Source: Saccoglossus kowalevskii (Eukaryota > Hemichordata > Enteropneusta > Harrimaniidae). Taken from it: a DNA stretch of 57,556 bases. How positions within the stretch are numbered: position 1 is the stretch's first letter; each line of letters starts with the position of its first letter. The notes below the pieces were generated by a model, which did not search any database, was not told the origin of the DNA, and was given only the letters and a program-made list of their open reading frames with translations. The position numbers were made by a program, and so were the translations under genes. Positions 1-12,052 of this stretch are shown in pieces. Location: assembly GCF_000003605.2 (NCBI RefSeq), contig NW_003105105.1, forward strand, positions 375,866 to 433,421, in the 5' to 3' direction.

Positions 1-1110
1 TGTAGACGACCGTATCGCGGCTAAATCATCGAAGCCGGCATCCCGACACGCCTGTCGCGCATCGTCCCAATTTAGTGATCCACAGAAAACTTTGTACTCC
101 CACCCAAAACACGTGTACCTCACATCCCCACCATCTGTAAACATAACATACATTGTCGGAGTCTAATGTTTAAAGCGGGGGAGTCGTCACCTGTGCATGC
201 GTCAGATGGCCATAGCGTGTCATTGTTTACAAACAAGCGTCTACCCATGAACCTTTGCGTTTCTAGCGTGTGTTGTTACCAACGTTTGGAACTCGATTCC
301 CGCGTGTGCGCAGGTGACGACTCCTTCGCTTTAAATTATTAAAACACACAATCTTAGCGTTTAACCTTTTCACCACCAGACTTTCTCATCCAATTTTTTC
401 CTTCTATTCTTCAATATTTCTGGAGATGAACCCTAAGGCCAAAAAAAAAAACTTATGTTGCCCTCAAGTCGAAAAATTGAAAAATTAGGTCGGTCGGTCG
501 GATTTTTTTTTTAAATTCGTGAAAACTAAGAGTATCGTAAATAGCCAAGGTATATACACTTCTAGTATTCGGAACATGTCAGAGAAATACAGATCAACCC
601 GAGGATCAAAGCCGCCACTTACGGGGACTCTGGGAATCAAACAACAGTCCGGAATCCTTAATTTTTAGAGGAAACACTTTTTTCTGCTTACAGTGGTGAG
701 TTTTTAATATTTGGGCCTAATATTTCAATTCATATTTTTCGGTCGGTCGCTGAGGGCAACAAAACCATTTTTTTTGCCTAATTGTGGAGCCAACAGACAA
801 ATTTTGAGTAAATTTTTAGTTTTTACCCAAAATATTTGACTACTTTTGTCCGAATCTTCTGAAAGAAAGTGCTGACAATAAACGGGACTATTTTGTGGTG
901 AAAAGAAGGAATTGGTGGTGAAAAACTTAAAGCAAGTAAATGTGTGATACACACATTGTTGTTGAACACCGATATCGTCGGACTACAACGTCGATTTTTT
1001 TCTGTGTAAATATAAAGAGTATATATATATTTAAAATCACCTTTGGAATGCGTAGTGACAGTGAAAGCAGCTAACCATGCAATATGTACGAACAGTTTTC
1101 TAAACTCCAT
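1..1110 (-). CDS. C-type lectin-domain protein A (5' part only; runs off left edge)
   Basis: Secreted C-type lectin-like protein, ligand unknown. Two exons are visible on the minus strand. Exon 1 (1110-1041) starts at ATG 1110 and encodes MEFRKLFVHIAWLAAFTV, a clear signal peptide, ending at a GT donor (AAG|GTGATT) in phase 1. Exon 2 (134-1, continuing outside) follows a TTTACAG acceptor. It encodes the start of a C-type lectin domain: YTCFGWEYKVFCGS, then LNWDDARQACRDAGFDDLA. Phase 1 matches across the intron and regenerates an Asp at the junction. Both exons are closely related to the complete neighbour at 7128-8201, so the two are tandem duplicates sharing gene structure. The intron (135-1040) holds an inverted-repeat element at 169-335. 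The carbohydrate-binding half is not in the window, so calcium or sugar binding cannot be judged. Confidence 0.85.
169..335. mobile_element. MITE with TTAA-type ends in lectin A intron
   Basis: About 167 bp bounded by near-perfect inverted repeats: the left end reads TTTAAAGCGGGGGAGTCGTC and the reverse complement of the right end reads TTTAAAGCGAAGGAGTCGTC, continuing to CACCTG on both sides (about 27 bp). TTAA sits at both edges, as in piggyBac-type insertions. There is no coding capacity. The terminal AGCG..GG.GTCGTC pattern resembles that of the 17505-17637 element, so they may be one superfamily. Confidence 0.75.
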
Positions 1111-2472
1111 GACCAGCCGTTATAATATCCCTGGAATTAACAGAGTGATCAGCACAAATTATTCAGACATTTGTAACTGCCTGTATCCATGGTTATGCAT
1201 ACATGTACTTGACGTTTTTAAGAAGTGCATTTTAGTACCAGTTTGAGACAAATTCGAAAACGGGGTTTATCAATTATGATTTCGTCCTTGCGTCCGTATG
1301 TGCGTGCGATTTCTCGGTATATCTCAGATTTATGTTAAACGGACAGAAGCTGGTTAGAAATTTGTGATGATATTATCAAAGTTGGTAAAATTCAAATCTT
1401 AAATATGCAGGTGTAGCAGAGGACTTAATTCATTCATAGAAAATAGTTCTTTGAAAACTACAGACGCAGTTTAATATAACTAAAATTTTGATTTACTGTC
1501 TAGTTCAGGAGCTCTATTCGTAATGTGTCAAACCTTGCAGTTAAAGGTGAACTTTGTAAATTTTCGGTACATACGTATAGACTACCTAGAATTGTGAAGT
1601 ATTGACCCTAATGACTTCGTTCAATAAATAGAAAAAAAGGAAGGTTTTAATTAGTCAAAGGTCTAAAAGCACTTGTTCTCACAATGTATGGGAGAAGCAT
1701 GGTACAACAAATGTGTGGATGATGTTACAACGTTTCTGGAATTATGGAAACAACGATGTATGGGTGTCTATAACCAGGAATAGCAATCTGAAATAAGGTT
1801 ATCCTCAAAATGTGTTTGTAAATTTTGTATATATCGTAATTTTTGTTCAAAGTTTGGTAATTATCATTAGTTGATAGAGCTCATCGAGAAATGCGTTATT
1901 CGGGTTTGTTTTGCTAGTAGAAACAGACAACTGAGAGATACGAAATAATTAAAGTGGTAGGATAGACACTTGTTTTCAGCTGTATTGTGGTGACGAATGA
2001 ATTACTTAAATTACGGTATTCCAATTTAGACTGTTATCGCCCTATTACAATCAGAAAAAAATGTAAAATAATTGTCAAAATATTCAAATTTTATATTTTA
2101 CAACAAAGAAATGCTCAGATATGCTGGTGCCAATCGCCTGAGTTTACCAGAGTAATTAATTAATAATTATTTATTTATTTATTTTGGTAATGTTCGCACT
2201 GAGAAAAACATATATGAACGTGAATTCAAATCATTGTTTGTGAAATGCTAACATAAATTGCTCTTTGAGAGCATGGGTACATCCACAAAAAGTAAGTGTA
2301 ACTATCATGATTAGTTGTTGTGTTACGCTACAATCTAACGACTACCGGGCACATGGAAATCAGAACTAGCTAGCATATTTGCAAGAGTGGATACACTTTA
2401 TCACACGGTCAACTAGAAGTAGCTGGAGGAAAAAAAGATATTCGACATTTAAAAAGTCTACCAGGACAAAAC

Positions 2473-2528
2473 GGTATGTGGTAGTGGTTAATTAAATTAC
2501 GGTATGTGATAATGGTTAATTAAATTAC
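2473..2528. repeat. 28-bp tandem duplication
   Basis: Two adjacent 28-bp units starting GGTATGTGGTAGTGG and GGTATGTGATAATGG, both ending TTAATTAAATTAC. Two substitutions separate them, suggesting a recent local duplication. Confidence 0.8.
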
Positions 2529-2571
2529 TAGGAACAATGTACAACAACCTGAAATTACCAGAACGATTAAG

Positions 2572-2594
2572 ATTAGGATTAGGATTAGGATTAG
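2572..2594. repeat. (GATTAG)n short microsatellite
   Basis: About four imperfect units of GGATTA. This is TTAGGA-type, not the TTAGGG animal telomere repeat. Confidence 0.8.
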
Positions 2595-5040
2595 AACAAA
2601 CTACTAGTTTATGTATAATAGCATACTTACTTCTGGTTGATACAATGACGCAGTATACACAGTGCCTCAATCTAATGAATGGAACATTTACTTTTGTTTG
2701 TTATTTTAAGTATTTTTTTCAAATCCGGGGGATGTCTACCCTATTTGGTAACTTCACGTCTCGCATATGGTTATACGTTATTTTGTTTGTCACGAATGTA
2801 TGTATGAATTAACATTTTAATTGCGTGAGTTTTTTTCTGATGGATGAAATGTTTTAACAAAACATATGCCGAAAGTAATCGAGTGAACTACCAGGAACCT
2901 GCGAAAAGCATTTGTGCTAATAATTGGCACGGATTATATCACGATCAATATAATTATATTGAAAGTACTTCTTTTCACGGGAATTGAATAGTGTTATTAT
3001 ATCGCACTTTGTCGCTTAGGGTAGTGCGTGGAAAGATCGGAGGCAGTAGAACTCTTGCTGAGATCTAAAATAGTATATAGTGTGGTTGACAATATGCAAA
3101 TGAGATTCTCAATTCAAAATCCTACTCGCATAGTACTAGTTTGAATGAGTAGATCATTTCTTTCTTGTAGGTATAATTCAGATAATTAAATGTAAGTATC
3201 AAGATCTGAAGAAATGAAGAATTTATACGTATATTGAGCCACTCCCAAAGTGGATTTTGGTTTACACAATAGCCCATTTAATATCACAATTGCTAGTTTC
3301 AGTCTAGTCAAAGTTATTCACGTAAGTGAAAGGTACAAATAGAGTACATGGCCAATGTTATAAATGCGTTATGGCTCGTTCTTCTTAAAGGTCTACGCTC
3401 TGTCTAAATAGTGCGACATATATCGTGCAATATAGAAAAGCAATATTTTACAATTACTTCGATATTGCCTGAGAGTTCAACCATAACCATAACAATTATG
3501 TAATATTTTAACAATAAGGAACATAACAACATTATTTATTTGTGTTGATTAAATTTGACATCGCCAAAATTCACTTCATTTAATCAAAATGTATGCACGC
3601 TTTAAACTAATTTATTTCTGAATAAAACGATCTATGACAAAGATCATTATACAATTAAATGTGTTTTTCAATAGCGCGCTATTATTAGAGAACGATCTAT
3701 CAATTGTACATATATCATGTGTATGTTGAAAGCGGAATGAAGCTTATACCACAGGTATACCTTGTCATTATTATCAATGTTTTACTCTATCCAAAAAACT
3801 GTATCGCACTATTAATTTCAATTTTGTATATTTAGTTCATGACGGAATCGTCTTTAGTGCCTACACTAATCAGGTCGAACAGTTAACATTTTTTGTCCGT
3901 AATATAAATTACTAGCATGTGGTTTCTTTCTTCTAAGGTTCATCATATGATACATATGGGAGTGCCATATGAACACGCCTTCATCAATCTGACTTTCCTA
4001 ATGAGTATAGTGTTTCCCTTTTTACAACATTTATGTTCGTTTACTAATGGTGTTATAAGCACTAAACACTTATACCGTAATTCAATAATACACAAAGGAA
4101 CCAAACGCGCGTAATTTATATTACAGCCAATAAGTCACAATTGTTTAACTTAAAAGCAGATGGCCCGACAGAATTGTTATTTTTGAGAATGTTAATCTAA
4201 GTCATAACTCATATGTGGTCATGGCAGGTGAGTGGTCATTGTACATAGTGATGGCAAATATTAAAATATTTGTTGATGTAGACTTAAAATTAGAATGATG
4301 CAACCAGTGAATAAGTAGGTAACACCGTGGGATACCGGAAAGGTGTTTTGGGTTACGTTCATACAATATCCTTCTGTCCCGTGGTGTTACTTACACAAAT
4401 TGTTGAATACAATGTAAACAGTACTTTCAAGCAATATGGAATTGTTATGTCAATGAATAATTCATTTCCACAGAAAAAACGTGCACACATAATCAAACCA
4501 GCTGAATTAACAAAATTTAAAATTTAAACCAGTAAAGATATCATAGTATAATATCATCATTGTGAGACTGAAGTGTTTTCATTATTGAAACCAGTTTGGC
4601 TCAATAATAAAAACAAGTCAGTTAGTTTATGGATAGATGTTCAATTCCTACGTTTTGATCACACTGTTATACACTATAACGACGACTATTTGTAGTGGTA
4701 AGCATCTTGGCAGGACCAACTGGTGTGGTAATAAAAATATGGACTCTGGCTTTTTTATTTGTTTACGCATTTACATTTACACAGATAGCACCGCCCAATT
4801 TAAACTAATTTCAATAGTAGTTGCCAAAACTAATACTTTCAAGGTATAATCTAGAATCTTATCCACCACTAAAATTACTGTTATTATTAACATACCTGTC
4901 TTCTGGTCAACAAAGCTGTTTAGTTTTCGATGGCAAACTGAAACGTTTTGAAGAATGTATATATTATAAGATCGTGACAAACTAGACTTATCAACTACCT
5001 TCCTACATATAATGATAATACGTTACCAAAGCATGAACAA

Positions 5041-5590
5041 AATAATCATTTGAACGACGTATCATGTTGGTGTGATGCCAAATGCTTAACGATAAATCGT
5101 TCCAAAACTAACTACATGATAATCAAAGGGCGTCGTAAATCGTTAGACGTAGAAGGCTGATTCTCCATCAACTATATTCATGTGAACGAGGCTAAATCGG
5201 TTACATTTGTTGGAGTTAAAATTGATAAACATCTTACTTGAACTAATCACATAGACGAAATACATTACGTATTTTGCTAAGGTTGTGGCGCTTTGTTCCC
5301 AGGAACACTCTCTTACATCTTTATAATACACTGATTCAGCCTCACCTCGCATACTCTTTAGAAATCTGGGTACATACATATTGTTGACATTTGAAAAGTA
5401 ACAACTAAGGAAATGATCGCCAGAATTCTAACATTCTCTGATTTCACCGCGCCCTCTGCACCCATTTTCAAACAACACTAAATCTTTGACATCTTTAATT
5501 TCACCGATTCGTACTTTCTAACTTTATTTATGACCTTATCTATGGGAACACTCCACACTCTATGCCTTTTTATCACTAAGGTAGATAGTT
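5041..5590 (+). pseudogene. Decayed non-LTR retrotransposon reverse-transcriptase (thumb/C-terminal part)
   Basis: The plus-strand frame from 5044 reads NHLNDVSCWCDAKCLTINRS, then KTNYMI, and after one stop YIHVNEAKSVTFVGVKIDKH, then LT, a stop where Trp is expected, and TNHID. This is the usual post-palm region of non-LTR reverse transcriptases (pattern L..V..W...N.L..N..KT..M followed by FLGV.ID..L.W..HI). The same frame continues to about 5380 with several more stops. It is a dead copy of a LINE-type element. The exact clade (CR1/RTE/Jockey-like) cannot be told. Confidence 0.6.
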
Positions 5591-5789
5591 GCCGGGGAAC
5601 GCCCCACTAGTTGTGGGTCTCTGTGCCTCCCTAGATCAGGCCATAAGCTCGAATACTTTGCAAGGGAAATTGCGTCTTGGGGTATATATTGTATTCAATG
5701 ATTTGAATATTTATTTGTTGATTTCGATCGGACTTGGTGCGATTTCAACCTTGATCTACGTAGACGAATCGGCTTCTTCTGCTTCATAA
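5589..5789 (+). pseudogene. Possible degenerate reverse-transcriptase palm fragment
   Basis: A 66-codon open frame reads LQGKLRLGVYIVFNDLN and then ISTLIYVDESASSAS. This resembles the PQGS.LGP..F..Y.NDL block followed by the YADD box of non-LTR reverse transcriptases, with YADD degraded to YVDE. It lies downstream of the thumb-like fragment at 5041-5590, the reverse of the order in an intact element, so the locus is rearranged or comes from two insertions. The similarity is weak. Confidence 0.35.
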
Positions 5790-7127
5790 ATTCGGTAGTT
5801 ATCTCGAATTTGACTCATAATAATATTCCCGCTAGATTGTATGACAACAGAGATGATTCAAGTGTAAGGTAATTAATTGTCAACCAGTTCTACAGCAACA
5901 CTATACCCAGCATATGAAGCATGCGAATATGAACAACGATTTACGATTCAGCAGGTTCATGTATTTTTTTTCTCTCGGTAAATTGATCACGTATTGTGTT
6001 TCTGCATATTAATCGCTCGTTTATTGTCGCGAAATCTCTATGAGTTGGCAAACACTGTATTTGCTATACCAGAAGACTTATTTGCTCTGTTGTTTTGTTG
6101 TATCATATAGAAATGCCAGTGTTTTCTGTATATGCTACTTTGACATTCCTACTATGGATCCCGAATGACACAATGTCACATGTTCGATGGCTTTAGATCT
6201 CTAGCAGGAAATATTTTATCATTATTAGATTGATGTACGAGGGTGACATATGATCTAATAATGCACTAACTCTTTTCGAAACATGTAACAGTTTTATGGA
6301 ATCATTGTATTGTAATGTGTTCTTAAAATGATAACAAAAACTCGCAGAATATGAATGTGAATAAAATCTTGATAATAATGTTATTTCCACTACAATTCCA
6401 TTCCCACTTACACATGATTACATCATATTCCACACGTTACATCGAAAGGGCCATATTTTGCACGTATGCGTGCAGTGCATTCCAATAAAACATCCACGAA
6501 ATATGCACACTCCACAAATCAGTTGATGATTCAAGTCAGTAAGGTGGTATATTTTCAACAAACAGATACAACTTACAACTTTTGAGTTTAATGTTTTATG
6601 ATAATTTTAATAATATTGTGACATAGTAGCGTGCGTGATAATATAAGCGACGAATAAGACTGAAAAGTACGAATAATTGACGAGAAAACTGACGTCATAA
6701 TGCCTTGTCGGCGATTCCTCGAAGTATAGATTAAAGAAATGCGCTACGCAAAACATGATCCATTGCAGCCGCAGTCATCCCCGCAATCATGACGAACTGT
6801 GGATTTGTAAAAATAGAAAACAATAAGAACGTATAATTAGTTATTGACAATCATGTCTGGTTCAATACTATATATACTACACTCGTGGTATGACAACCCG
6901 CACTCTGTGTAATTAGAGAAAACAGAATATTCCACATTGCCAGGAATATAATAAATGCAGCAAAAGGCCCTCTTCATCTGCAAGTATTGAACCCCTCCCG
7001 GTTCATATCCAATCACACGTGACAGTCCAGTGTGAATAACATACCCAGTGTACCTCCAAGATACACGTTTGACAAGTATAAACAATGATAGATCACAATC
7101 TACTTAAGTAAGTATAAACTATTATTA
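5790..7127. other. AT-rich stretch between retroelement debris and lectin B, no gene recognised
   Basis: The minus-strand open frame at 6837-7085 lies just beyond the lectin B stop codon. It is cysteine-bearing but has no recognisable domain or acceptor site, so I leave it uncalled. The stretch probably includes the lectin B 3' UTR. Confidence 0.45.
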
Positions 7128-8201
7128 TTACTTACTCAATTTCTCGCATATGTATCCCCGCTTTCTAGTACAATAGTTATCGTCATACAAACCATTCTTT
7201 GAAAGCCTGTCCAATCAAGAATTGAAACAATTAATGCACATAGAGAACATTGTAAGGTAATCTGTTTCGTCGATTAAAGAAAATTAATTAGAACTGTTTT
7301 TGACTCAAGCATATCTGTATTTAAATATTATTTTTTAATTTTTTTTTCATAATATTGAACATTATGAAGTTGTGCCCTTTACTCTGGCCTTGTACATATA
7401 TATCGTTACACTTTATACACATATTTCTGATATCTTTTGGGTATGCTAATTATTCTACATGACAATCATCAAATAAACTGATCGAAGATTACGTATATGA
7501 CTAACCAGAGGTCTGTACATGACTGTCCTGTCGCGTTTTTCTTAGTATTATCATTTGGATTGCCCGCTTCCCATTCGACGTACTTAGCACAGGTATCAGT
7601 GCTTAACCACTGAAAATCAGCCTCCGTGTGTGGAATGGCATTGGTCGTGTCTGGATCATAATAACCAATCCACATTGCACCGCCATGACAATTTGCTTTG
7701 GTCCATCCATTTTCATCCACAAATTTATGTATATCTGACAGCATTTCTGCCGATCGTATTGTGGCTAAGTCATCAAACCCATCATTTTTGCATGCCTGCC
7801 TTGCATCCTCCCAAGTCAGCGAACCACAGTTTACCGAGAATTCCCACCCAAAGCACGTGTATCTTACTGCATCGCTTTCTGTTACAAAATCTGTACAAAA
7901 ATGAGAACATAAGTTTTAAAAAATGAAACTGTTTTGTACACCACCACCACTTTGAAATAGACTACTTTGCCATGCTTACTCAGTCAAGTTCATTTCCAAG
8001 TATGTTCAGAATGTGTCAACCTGGTGACAACATGTGTTTTAGTATTGTGTTTTTAAATATGTTTATAATACATTCGTCACCTTTGACCTGTTACGCTAGT
8101 TCAACTAATAATGATTTTTTTAAATACCTTCACAGCGAGTGGTGACCAACACAGACATCAACACAAACAGTTTGCGGAAGTCCATGACTAAAGATGACAT
8201 T
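7128..8201 (-). CDS. C-type lectin-domain protein B, complete, secreted
   Basis: Single-domain secreted C-type lectin-like protein of 178 aa. Minus-strand exons: 8201-8129 (signal peptide, phase 1), 7890-7506 (domain body, phase 2) and 7206-7128 (domain end and stop). All junctions are GT-AG and in phase. The precursor starts MSSLVMDFRKLFVLMSVLV; a second ATG at 8186 matches the start of paralogue A. Domain marks: C37..W40, W51-E-D-A-R, C58, WIG at 98-100, QW 118-119, C149, C165 and YICE 171-174. Expected disulfides are C58-C173 and C149-C165. The usual EPN/QPD sugar-specificity tripeptide is replaced by N-P-N at 135-137, and the WND motif reads Y-D-D at 160-162, so classical mannose- or galactose-type binding is uncertain. 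Instead of the TAA stop, a GTAAGT could act as a donor (TTGA|GTAAGT), which would extend the protein. Tandem with lectin A. Confidence 0.88.
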
Positions 8202-9992
8202 TCCCTGCAAAAAAAACGATTTTAATTCATACATATTAGGTCGAATATAACACAGAGAGTATATCTCACTGTATTTAATTGTGACTATTGATATATAACA
8301 AAAAAAAATATTATCATTAACGTAACAGTGACCTTAACCTGAGATGCGGATTGTGAATGCAGGGTAACATGTAACTTGAAGACTATACCTAATACTAGCA
8401 AGCAGAAAATAATTTGCTAACTATTGAGGCACAGTTTATACGTGTATAGTCGCTATCACTTAACATTTTACTGTTTGTATTAATTTGGTATGGTCATGTT
8501 GGCTATACGAGTAATACGTTCACGATAAAGGGTAAAAAACATACTTCATTGTTTATGTATATGTCATATTCATGTATACTTACTTCGACAAATGTGTTCT
8601 CTGGTCTCAGTCAGCCAGTCAACTTACTAACAGCTTTTCGGTTCATAGTATAAGCAGTTTCCATACCAGGGGGTGCCTTCCCTATCTCACATTAATATCC
8701 TCGTATATAATTAATTTTACATTTCTTCGTGTAATACCCTGAGTAGGTAAGAAATGATTGATGGTCAATTGTACTGATTAAGATATATTCGTTCCATTAA
8801 CAGCTCCCATTTATCCATTGTGATAAATGTATAGGTTTTACAAGACAAACATATGTTTTATCTCCGTTTAATTAATTTCGTTGTCTTCAAATACAAAAGA
8901 TGATATTTAATATTGTTCAACCTCCATATCCTTGCAAGTATACTCGACGTTATTTACAGCAAGTAGTAGAATGATGTTCTCGTGGGGGAGTGAGCATCGA
9001 GAGAAAAAATAATGAATACATTCAGCATAAAAATGGTTTCAGAAAAAAACAATTAAACTCCAATTAGTTAAAGATCTATCTACGAAATATAAGCCCTGAG
9101 TTAATCCCGTAAATAATACAGTAACTAGCTTACTTGTATATATATATATTTAAAAAAAACTGATACACGCATTTTATTTTTAAAAGATTAAAACTACCAC
9201 GACTCGATGATGGCAAGTTTCTCTAATGCGTTGTTGGATTATTTACTCAGGTTAAGCATGGGGTGCAAGGATAGTGAATCAAAATTGTAAAACGTATTTG
9301 TTTAGTATTTATATGGATGATAAACTTTGTGTATCGTTGCTTAAGTATGATTTCATATGTATATAAGCTGGTCCTTTTTGTAACACATAGATTGAAAGAT
9401 ACTATAAGCATATTTATAGATAGTGTCGTAGACTCAGTGCCCAAGACAATATGTTACTGGCAAATTGTGTGATCAGCTGAAACTGTGTATACAACTAATT
9501 ACTTATTGTGCTCTTCTAAACACAGTTCACCAATGGGATAACTATATTCAAGCTAGTATTAATAGACGAGTTGTGGCGTATACATGCACCATGTAGTAGT
9601 ATGTTGTTTGCAAGGGAGGTTAATGTCCCAACGTTCTCGGGAATCTATAAATTGTCTCCATAAATCAAATAGTATAACATTGTATGATTTGTCGATAGTA
9701 TTATCAGTTGTTTGAAATTTCGGATTACTAGTATATTTGCTTTATTATACCAGAAACTTAGACAGAGCGATGTACTCTGCCTCACAAAGCATTATATAGT
9801 GCAAGTAAGTATTTCCTGCTTTCTGCGTCGCTTTTGTTTAACATCGCGCCTATATTGGCACATATTGGATGTACGGCAATACTTGATGAAATATTAGAAG
9901 TGCGCCATCAAACTTTAACACACAGGTATGCAATGTACCGAATACATTTTTGTTAGAAAGAACCAGTAATATTGCCCATCTTTTAATTCGAC

Positions 9993-10027
9993 AATGAATG
10001 AATAAATGAATGAATGAATGAATGAAT
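9993..10027. repeat. (GAAT)n microsatellite
   Basis: About nine units of AATG, one interrupted. Confidence 0.9.
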
Positions 10028-11474
10028 CTACGTCCCACCACAATGGAAGTTTCGGACGACCGCGTATTTCGTTAAATCAATCGTTAACGCCGTGTGAATC
10101 CTCCATCTATTGGGACTATACGAATGAAGTACGTGAGTGGAATGTTTAAACTAGAGCGACTTATTGGGAGGCCGGCGTCACTATAAAATTAGACTTGAAA
10201 TGCGAGATGCAGATATTGAATACGTCGTCAAAAACCTGATTATTACGAAAAAAGTTGGTGTGGTGTCAATGACGTATATTAGTACAATACACGGTATAAA
10301 CAGTTACAATTGTGTCATTTACTCCCATTGCATTTCTCAAAAATAACAGCGAGATATTTACACGTTTGTATACTATTGAGTGTAGTATGCGATCGATCGA
10401 GGTCCAGTTAGGTAATATATTTCCTTGAGCCAGTTGAACGCATTATCGTCTACCTTGGAGAAATATACCCAATGTACAATGAAACATACGCTCCTACAAT
10501 AGACCAACGTCCTTTGGCCTCGTTCATGCGGTCAGTGACCCGAACTCAAGCAAACAGTACTTCCGATATTATATGCACGACACCGTTTCACTTGCTATTG
10601 GAGTCTTCAGCATTACGCACAGTACGGTAGGTAAAATGGTTTTATTAATTCCATCACGCAAATAAACAATTATATATATTTCATTGTACCACCTGAGTCC
10701 ACGTAAACATGTACGTAAATACGTGCGCCAATATTAACTATTTACAGTAGTATTTACACTAGATTAGATTTGGGATTTGCTTATTTATCCCGCTTACATT
10801 GCCGATAATTTCTCGAATAATAAATAGACCCATACGTATATTTTGCGCAAACGCAGGGATTATTTTTAAATGTTTGCTTGTATGGCACCTGGGCGTTAGT
10901 GGGTAAATGTTTAGTTACAGCGAGGCCAGCGCTACTTCCGCCATCTCCATGTTTATGAGGTTCACCCAAGGACGTTCGCCCTACAACAAGACACGAGGTT
11001 CGACACAAACACGCCCAACAACACATACTGCAATATAGATATTATATTTTAACTGCAAACATTTGCGTGTTAATTGCACAATCAGCTACACTGGTTTGAG
11101 ATGTATGTGTATGTAATATTTAATCCATTTGAGGTTATATACCGGTAAATGTTCATTTGAGACTGGGTAACATTGCGTTTGTCATTTTATGCGATTTAAT
11201 GTAAATATATTATATTACAATACACTATAACTGACTTCAGGGGCTTCGCTGGTTGTCGAACTTCATTTGACCCATGGAGGTGAAAATATGTTTACCACCA
11301 TCCATGATTTAACCCAACAAAGGAATGAAGAATTGTGTCTGCCGCTAGGGGGCGTTCCTAGTAATGTAACATTTGTATTGTCACGTTATAATCTGATTAA
11401 GATCCCAGTTTGTTTTTTCTCATTTTTTAAATACGTCTTTAATTATTTATTTTTATCATACTCTTTCTTTTACG

Positions 11475-11500
11475 TTATTTTATTTTATTTTATTTTATTT
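11475..11500. repeat. (TTTTA)n microsatellite
   Basis: About five pentanucleotide units in a T-rich tract. Confidence 0.85.
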
Positions 11501-11569
11501 GAATTTATTATTTATTTGCTGGCTGTATTTTGGTAATAGTTAAAGCCGTATACAAATTAAGATGTACTT

Positions 11570-11588
11570 AATAATAATAATAATAATA
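11570..11588. repeat. (TAA)n microsatellite
   Basis: About six units of AAT. Confidence 0.85.
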
Positions 11589-12052
11589 AAAATTACAAAA
11601 TAATAAAAATATATTATAAAAATAAAATATATAAAATAAAATCACGCCATACAATATATCAGATTTTATTCGGATTTGTCACGGTAGTGGTTATTTCAAA
11701 TAATATATGCAGAACAGAAAATATAGTTAATCGATCATGATTCTAATTACGTGTTGCATTAAATAGTGGGTATTACCATATATTTATCTACGCAATTAAT
11801 TAATTCGGAGAACGGATAAAACAACCATTCTTGTTCCCCTTGCGGGATAATATGAAATATTACAAATTAAATAATTTTCAAATTTTATTTTTTTCTATTA
11901 CTTCTGCTAAGTGAAATCTGCAATTGAACTCATTAATGTAAAAGTATCATGTAAATTCAAAATCCAGTAAATATGACTACATTATCTATAGAAGAAACGC
12001 CACATCGTCCTAGTAGGAATTTTCTTTGTTTACCGTTTTCAGCTGAGAAAAA

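Larger units (their letters stand above)
1111..5040. other. AT-rich intergenic stretch, no gene recognised
   Basis: No exon with family similarity or flanking splice signals was found on either strand. Short open frames here are AT-driven. The stretch holds a 28-bp tandem duplication at 2473-2528 (unit GGTATGTGGTAGTGGTTAAT plus ATTAAATTAC-type tail) and a short GATTAG hexamer run at 2572-2594. The upstream regulatory DNA of lectin A must lie just above 1110, but I see no decisive promoter motif. Confidence 0.5.
8202..12052. other. Intergenic region between lectin B and caveolin, no gene recognised
   Basis: Between divergently transcribed lectin B (minus) and caveolin (plus). Contents: a (GAAT)n run at 9993-10027, a (TTTTA)n run at 11475-11500 and a (TAA)n run at 11570-11588. 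A less AT-rich patch at 10920-11030 includes CTTCCGCCATCT, an ETS/YY1-like core-promoter motif combination, and could hold an upstream caveolin 5' exon. The caveolin coding exon is preceded by CCGTTTTCAG, a good splice acceptor, so such an exon is expected. This is not proven. Confidence 0.4.

Noticed and set aside
2572-2594. Interstitial telomere repeat
   Set aside because: Unit is TTAGGA, not TTAGGG, and only about four copies.
6837-7085. Additional lectin B exon or separate small cysteine-rich gene
   Set aside because: No acceptor in phase and no known cysteine pattern; noted only as a possibility if the donor at the lectin B stop is used.
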